From assembly GCF_004698125.1 (NCBI RefSeq), contig NZ_ML214298.1:124001-188000 (forward strand): 64,000 nt of DNA. Direction: 5' to 3'. The stretch is from Halosimplex halophilum (GTDB lineage Archaea > Halobacteriota > Halobacteria > Halobacteriales > Haloarculaceae). Shown here piece by piece: positions 60,069-64,000 of the stretch; position 1 is the first letter of the stretch, and every line of letters begins with the position of its first letter. The translations under genes and the position numbers were made by a program. The notes beneath the pieces were generated by a model, which did not search any database, was not told the origin of the DNA, and saw only the letters and a program-made list of their open reading frames with translations.

Positions 60069-61349
60069 CTATCGCTCGGGGTGGACGGGCGCGTCGAACC
60101 CGCCGCGGACGAGCGGTTTCGCGACGTGCCGGCGGGCGCAGGGCGGCACCTCGTACCACCCGAGTTCCAGGTCGCGCTCGACGGGGGCATCGACCTTGCC
60201 GTCGGCGCTCGTCCCGCAGTCCCGGCAGCGGTATCCCTGGCCGGCGCCCGCCGACCCCATCGACCGGCCACACTCCGGGCACTCCGGGTTCGCCGGTTCG
60301 GTCCGCACCAGTTCCCTGACCGCGAACTTCTCCAGTTTCAGCGTCCCGTCGCTCAGCTCCCCGCAGACGGTCAGCCGGTCGCCAGGGCGCAGCGCCCGCA
60401 CGCGGTCACGGAACCGCTTCGTGGGCTCGAAGGCGGCGATCTCGGCGGTCTCGCCGTCGTCGCTCCGCAGGGCGGTGAACACGTGGCCGCCCTCCCGGGT
60501 CTCCGGGTCGGCGACGACCTCGCCGTCGACCCGGTAGGCCCGTCCGTCGGCGGCGCTCCCGAATCCGTCGACCTGCCGCAGGTGGGCGTCGGTCCCCTGG
60601 TTGGTGACGAACAGCGCCCGGCTCGCGACCGGTTCGCCGTCGATTGCCCTCGCCACGGACCGCACCGTCTCGGCGTCGTCGCCGCGGATCCCGTGGAGGA
60701 TCGGGCAGGGCGTCCGCGGGGCGCAGACGGGGTAGCTCTCGCCCCGGTCCACGGTGTCCCATGCGTCCGGGTAGGCGCGCCCGGCGGCGGCGAACACCGA
60801 CTCCTCGTTCACGTCCCGCTCGGTCCCCCAGCGGTCGCGCTCGCGGTAGGAGATACACTCGAAGGTCCACTCGTCGAAGGCCCGCCACGCGCCCACGGCG
60901 GCCAGCGCGCCGACCCGGCCGCGGCCGTTGCCGGCGTGGGCACTCCGGTAGCCCGCCTCCGCGGCCAGGTCGACCGCGTCGTCGATCCCGTGGTAATCCC
61001 GCACCGCCGCCCGCGCGAACGCGGCCACCTCCTCCGGGACCGCACCGGGGTCGCCCGGCGCGACGACGACGCCCGGATTCGTCCGGGGGTCCGCGGTCTC
61101 GGCCAGGTCGAGGTGGTCGCGGGCGAGTTCGAGCGCGCGGTCGGCGTCGAGGTCGGTGTGGACGGCCAGCGCGGCGTTACCCCGGGTCTTGTGCTCGACG
61201 CCGGGATTGAGCCGTACCAGCAGGCGCCGCTCGACGGTTCCACCCACGTCTTCGATCCGCTCGGCGAGGGTGGCGGCGACGAAGGTGGTACACATCCCGC
61301 GCTCGCGGGAATCCGTGTCGTCGAGCCCGATGACGGTCACACGGGCCAT
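60069..61349 (-). CDS. tiaS: tRNA(Ile2) 2-agmatinylcytidine synthetase TiaS
   Basis: A 426-residue enzyme that attaches agmatine to C34 of tRNA-Ile2 so that it reads AUA. It has GLDDTDSRERGMCTTFVAAT at the front (catalytic domain), RLVRLNPGVEHKTRGNAAL-like LLVRLNPGVEHKTRGN, CPILHGIRGDD, an OB-fold (GGHVFTALRSDD) and a C-terminal zinc ribbon CPECGRSM ... CRDCGTS. Archaea-specific and near-universal there. A TATA-like GATATAGAATT lies upstream on the reverse strand. Confidence 0.94.
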   Translation of the reverse strand: MARVTVIGLDDTDSRERGMCTTFVAATLAERIEDVGGTVERRLLVRLNPGVEHKTRGNAALAVHTDLDADRALELARDHLDLAETADPRTNPGVVVAPGDPGAVPEEVAAFARAAVRDYHGIDDAVDLAAEAGYRSAHAGNGRGRVGALAAVGAWRAFDEWTFECISYRERDRWGTERDVNEESVFAAAGRAYPDAWDTVDRGESYPVCAPRTPCPILHGIRGDDAETVRSVARAIDGEPVASRALFVTNQGTDAHLRQVDGFGSAADGRAYRVDGEVVADPETREGGHVFTALRSDDGETAEIAAFEPTKRFRDRVRALRPGDRLTVCGELSDGTLKLEKFAVRELVRTEPANPECPECGRSMGSAGAGQGYRCRDCGTSADGKVDAPVERDLELGWYEVPPCARRHVAKPLVRGGFDAPVHPER

Positions 61350-61482
61350 AACGCGAGGGCGGGCAAACGGGTTTCGACCGGGAAATTCTATATCAATCTA
61401 TCGGTCGGCGTGAAAAAACGGGAGGCACGGCGGGTCTACGGGGGCACAACGCATATATGCGAAGACCTACTTACCTCACACC

Positions 61483-62451
61483 ATGTCACGGTCGGCACTG
61501 GTCGGCAACGTCACCGCGATGTTGGAGGACGCGGGCTTCGTGGTGAGCGAGCGCTGCGCCATCCGGCCGAAGAGCTTCGACGTCGCGGCCCGCCGCGGGG
61601 AGGAGGTCCTCCTCGTGAAGATCCTCGGCAACATCGACGCGTTCGACGGCCACACCGGCGCCGAGATGCGCCGCCTCGGGAAGTACCTGGGCGCCACGCC
61701 GCTGGTCATCGGCCTGCGCACCCGCGACGAGGAGCTCAAACCGGGCGTCACCTACTTCCGCCACGGCGTCCCGGTGCTCTCGCCCGACACCGCCATGGAT
61801 CTCTTCGTCGAGGAGGTCCCGCCGCTCATCTACGCGGCGCCGGGCGGCCTCTACGTCAACATCGACAGCGAGGTGCTCGCGGACGCCCGCGAGGACCGCG
61901 ACTGGTCGCTCGGCCGCCTCGCCAACGAGCTCGGCGTCTCCCGGCGGACCGTCTCGAAGTACGAGGACGGCATGGACGCCTCCGTCGAGGTCGCCAGCCA
62001 GCTGCAGGAACTGTTCGACGCGCCGCTCACGTCGCCCGTCGAGGTGCTCGACGGCGCCGAGGAGGTCCGCGAGGACGAGGAGACCCCCGACGACCCCGAG
62101 GTCGACCCCGAGGACGAGCCCATCGTCGCCGTCCTCACCCGCGTCGGCTTCGACGTCCACCCGACGGACCGGGCGCCATTTAAGACCGTCAGCGAGAACG
62201 AGCGCCGCGAGGAGGAGATGCTGACGGGCCACTCGGAGCTCACCAAGACCGCAGAGAAGCGCGCCCGCATCATGTCCTCGGTCGGGCGGGTCACCCGGAC
62301 CCGGTCGGTGTACGTCGTCGACCGCGCCACCCGCGAGTCCGTCGAGGGCACCGCCATCGTCGAGGAGGCCGAGATGGAGAACATCGAGGAGGCCGACGAA
62401 CTCCGGGACATCATCCGCGAGCGGGCCGACCCCGAGGGCAGTTCCGCGTGA
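61483..62451 (+). CDS. archaeal HTH-type transcriptional regulator
   Basis: A 322-residue protein of the conserved archaeal family with an N-terminal nuclease-like fold ([20 protein letters not shown] resembles a restriction-type beta strand) and an Xre-type HTH at about residues 130-185 ([20 protein letters not shown]). The C-terminal 120 residues are acidic and helical. Targets unknown. CATATATGCG (about 61451-61460) is a fitting TATA box for the start. Confidence 0.87.
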   Translation: MSRSALVGNVTAMLEDAGFVVSERCAIRPKSFDVAARRGEEVLLVKILGNIDAFDGHTGAEMRRLGKYLGATPLVIGLRTRDEELKPGVTYFRHGVPVLSPDTAMDLFVEEVPPLIYAAPGGLYVNIDSEVLADAREDRDWSLGRLANELGVSRRTVSKYEDGMDASVEVASQLQELFDAPLTSPVEVLDGAEEVREDEETPDDPEVDPEDEPIVAVLTRVGFDVHPTDRAPFKTVSENERREEEMLTGHSELTKTAEKRARIMSSVGRVTRTRSVYVVDRATRESVEGTAIVEEAEMENIEEADELRDIIRERADPEGSSA

Positions 62452-62492
62452 CCGCCTCTCCCTGAAGGCGCCCGTTCGGCCCGTGCCCCGTC

Positions 62493-63146
62493 TCACAACA
62501 TGGACTTCAGCGACCGCGTCGTCACGCCGCACTGGCCCTGGTACTCGCATGGCGAGCACTTCTCGCGGTTCGCGGTCCGGGAGGGCGGGCCGTCGACGGC
62601 GGCGGCGGTGCGGACGGCCGAGCGATAGGTCGCTTTCCGGCGCGTCGTGAGCGGTACCTCGCGGACGACGCCGAAGGCGGGGTACTCGGCGAAGGCGGTC
62701 TCGACGGTCGTCTCGCGCTCCCAGGCCAGCGCCTTCGCGGCGGCGACCAGCCGGACGGTCTGTGGCTCCCAGACCCCCTGTTCGGGCGGGGAGCCGGCGA
62801 ACACCAGCGACGGCCGCGGCGGCCCGTCGAGCACCTTGTGCGCGACCCCGCGACACTCCCGCCCCTCCAGCAGCACCTCTCGGCCCGCGGGGTCGACCAG
62901 GTCGTCCCAGGCGTCGAGGCTCGCCCGCAGGCGGCCGAGCCGCGAGCGGTACTGCGTGGGCGTGATCTCGATCGGCGCGGCCTGGATCTCGGGGTCGGAG
63001 TCGAGCAGTTCGGGGTAGCGGAAGGCCAGGTCCCGGCGGGCGCGGACCTCCTGGGGGACATCCTCGTCGGCCGCCGGGTCGCGCCGGCGGTAGTAGAGCT
63101 TCCGCGGGCAGTACGCCGCCGTTGCCACGTCGCGGAACGTGTGCAT
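62493..63146 (-). CDS. Cas4/Dna2-like (RecB-fold) protein, probably catalytically altered
   Basis: A 217-residue protein. A Cys near the N-terminus (FRDVATAAYCPRKLYYRRRD) and three at the C-terminus (KCSPCEYQGQC) are the Fe-S ligands of Cas4-type nucleases. The middle has LLEGRECRGVAHKVLDGPPR, but the ExK/DxxK metal site expected next is not visible (SLVFAGSPPEQGVWEPQTVR). No CRISPR array or cas gene is present. It is therefore a solitary haloarchaeal Cas4-like protein, perhaps non-nucleolytic. Confidence 0.8.
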   Translation of the reverse strand: MHTFRDVATAAYCPRKLYYRRRDPAADEDVPQEVRARRDLAFRYPELLDSDPEIQAAPIEITPTQYRSRLGRLRASLDAWDDLVDPAGREVLLEGRECRGVAHKVLDGPPRPSLVFAGSPPEQGVWEPQTVRLVAAAKALAWERETTVETAFAEYPAFGVVREVPLTTRRKATYRSAVRTAAAVDGPPSRTANREKCSPCEYQGQCGVTTRSLKSML

Positions 63147-63188
63147 ACCCGGCGGTGGTCCCGCTTTCGGTCTTAAACTCTTGCGCCG

Positions 63189-63299
63189 CCATCTGTTTGC
63201 CACCCGGGTTTCCTCGTCGCTGCGCTCTCTGCGGGGAACCCGGTGGCAAAGACAGGGGTGAAAAGGCCGCTCGCGCCGCCGGCGCGAGCGGTGAACCGG
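63189..63299 (-). repeat. two-hairpin dispersed repeat, copy E5
   Basis: Reverse-oriented. GGTTCACCG and hairpin 1 CCGCTCGCGCC-ggc-GGCGCGAGCGG (63267-63291, 11 perfect pairs) lead to CCTTTTCACCCCTGTCTTTGCC, whose stem pairs with the arm ending GGCAAACAGATGG. It lies 43 bp upstream of the Cas4-like gene in its orientation. Confidence 0.75.
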
Positions 63300-63349
63300 T
63301 GCCGCAGGCGCCGGATGCTCAGTACAGGTTACGGCCGTTGCGTCGAGCG

Positions 63350-63690
63350 GTTGCGGTGCTGTTGGCGCGCGCTGTCGTCTCGGAATCGCTTGCGATTCCG
63401 ATGGGCCGTCAGCGCTTGCTCTGACGTTGGCGGCCTCCGTGCCGCGACGGAACCGCGCGAGGTCTTCGTGAACTGTGTGAACGAAGGCTCGTCGGAGCTT
63501 GCTCCGACGGTGGATTCGCGACTCGCGGGTCGCGAATCGGCTGGGGAGGCCCGTGGCTGTCTGCGGTGTCGTGCGGGGCGGGCGCGGTGCCGAGCGGTGC
63601 TGTGCGGTCCCTGGTGGACTGAACGGGCGACCGCGAGCGCGCCGAGGGCGTTCAGCGCACACTATCGAGTGCGGTCGCGCTCGAAACACT
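63350..63690. repeat. long modular dispersed repeat, copy R4 (inner hairpin absent)
   Basis: The 657-bp space before the edge gene holds E5 and this copy and no gene. CGCGAATCGGCTGGGGAGGC (from about 63531), GGTCCCTGGTGGACTGAACG, then GGGCGACCGCGAGCGCGCCG joined to GAGGGCGTTCAG. Upstream are two small perfect hairpins: GGAATCGCTTGCGATTCC and GTCGGAGCTTGCTCCGAC. The R1/R2 inner hairpin is missing. Confidence 0.75.
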
Positions 63691-63803
63691 TCCACGGCAG
63701 ACCCACCAGAAACAACGACTCGACTCACACGCGAAACCCGTCAGTACGAGTCGGGCACGGGCTGAGGCTCCGATGCCGGAAAAATCGAGGTCGGTGCCGC
63801 CGC

Positions 63804-64000
63804 TCAGAACGACACGTCGGTCTCGATGTCCTCGGCGGCCTCGTCGAGGCCGTCCTCCTTGACGCTCTCGGTGAGCTGGCCCGAGATGGCGGCGTCGGTG
63901 AGGATCTCGTCGAACTCGGTCTGGTAGCGGTGGTTCGCGGCCCGGGCGGCGTCCTGGGCGTCGACGACGCGGCGGTAGTGGGCCAGCGTTGACTCCTCGA
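63804..64000 (-). CDS. C-terminal part of an acidic helical protein (runs off window)
   Basis: On the reverse strand a frame open from the window edge to a TGA at 63804 encodes 64 residues, beginning EESTLAHYRRVVDAQDAARA and ending EDIETDVSF. It is acidic and helical, typical of haloarchaeal coding sequence. I cannot name the family from this fragment. Confidence 0.7.
   Translation of the reverse strand, partial: EESTLAHYRRVVDAQDAARAANHRYQTEFDEILTDAAISGQLTESVKEDGLDEAAEDIETDVSF

Noticed and set aside
62493-63146. CRISPR-Cas locus suggested by the Cas4-like gene
   Set aside because: No array of spaced repeats and no other cas gene is found in the window.
63315-63420. Short perfect hairpin such as GGAATCGCTTGCGATTCC taken as a separate terminator
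   Set aside because: It lies inside repeat R4 with no gene ending upstream and no T-run, so I kept it as part of the repeat.

Overview
The window is haloarchaeal chromosome (class Halobacteria). Base composition is very GC-rich, the proteins are Asp/Glu-rich, many genes appear leaderless with a TATA-like box 24-28 nt before the start codon, and several families are haloarchaeal signatures: fused double TatC, HalOD1, Bat-type HTH regulators, the acidic-insert 2Fe-2S ferredoxin, TiaS and TrmB. I cannot assign a genus from sequence alone; the gene set would fit a Haloarcula-like lineage. No rRNA, CRISPR array or intact transposase gene was seen. One tRNA gene (Ser, anticodon GGA) is present.

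Layout. 1-4.8 kb: a partial membrane-anchored protein, a WecB-like epimerase, glutaredoxin, threonine synthase and a CapA-like protein. 5.3-8.2 kb: a 7TM-type histidine kinase and two small conserved proteins. 8.2-13.6 kb: hisH, an inositol-monophosphatase-family gene, a phnD-phnC-phnE phosphate/phosphonate ABC transporter and a VOC protein. 13.8-20.5 kb: a signalling block with a 1710-residue, eight-PAS Bat-like regulator divergent from a HalOD1 protein, a 51-residue protein and a REC-PAS response regulator. 20.6-27.8 kb: adenosylhomocysteinase, divergent tatC2/tatC1, a histidine phosphatase and a pilin-like protein. 28-34.9 kb: CorC/HlyC protein, IMPACT protein, ferredoxin, an ACT regulator with hisB, an MFS permease and a TrmB regulator. 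35.2-36.4 kb: an AT-rich island with one orphan gene and a MITE-like sequence. 36.4-42.3 kb: hisA, PiT phosphate permease, ferredoxin, prepilin peptidase, hisI and a coiled-coil protein. 42.7-48.7 kb: BolA, threonine dehydratase, gamma-glutamylcyclotransferase, MATE, DHFR and an aspartoacylase-like protein. 49-55.4 kb: citrate synthase, a second threonine-synthase-like enzyme, VapBC plus Nudix, VOC, monothiol glutaredoxin, RidA and tRNA-Ser. 55.8-64 kb: PQQ-propeller lipoprotein, MFS, small proteins, TiaS, an HTH regulator, a Cas4-like protein and a partial gene at the edge.

How the genes work together. Four histidine genes (hisH, hisB, hisA, hisI) are scattered over 33 kb rather than forming an operon. 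Threonine synthase, threonine dehydratase and RidA form a threonine/isoleucine theme. Two phosphate-type uptake systems are present. The Tat translocase subunits sit in the same window as two Tat/lipobox substrates (PhnD and the propeller protein).

The most unusual content is non-coding. There are three kinds of structured, apparently dispersed palindromic DNA: (a) five copies of a two-hairpin element with conserved T-runs and a conserved AAAAAGATGG-like edge, one of which separates a 37-bp duplication of the glutaredoxin 3' end and one of which abuts a duplicated tRNA 3' end; (b) four modular copies of a longer repeat with the core CGAATCGGCTGGGGAGG and TGAAAG/CTTTCA ends; and (c) a 292-bp perfectly contiguous four-stem palindrome at 42361-42652, whose two inverted halves differ in one stem yet each half keeps its own pairing. 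The last pattern is compensatory change and is the strongest candidate here for an undescribed structured element.
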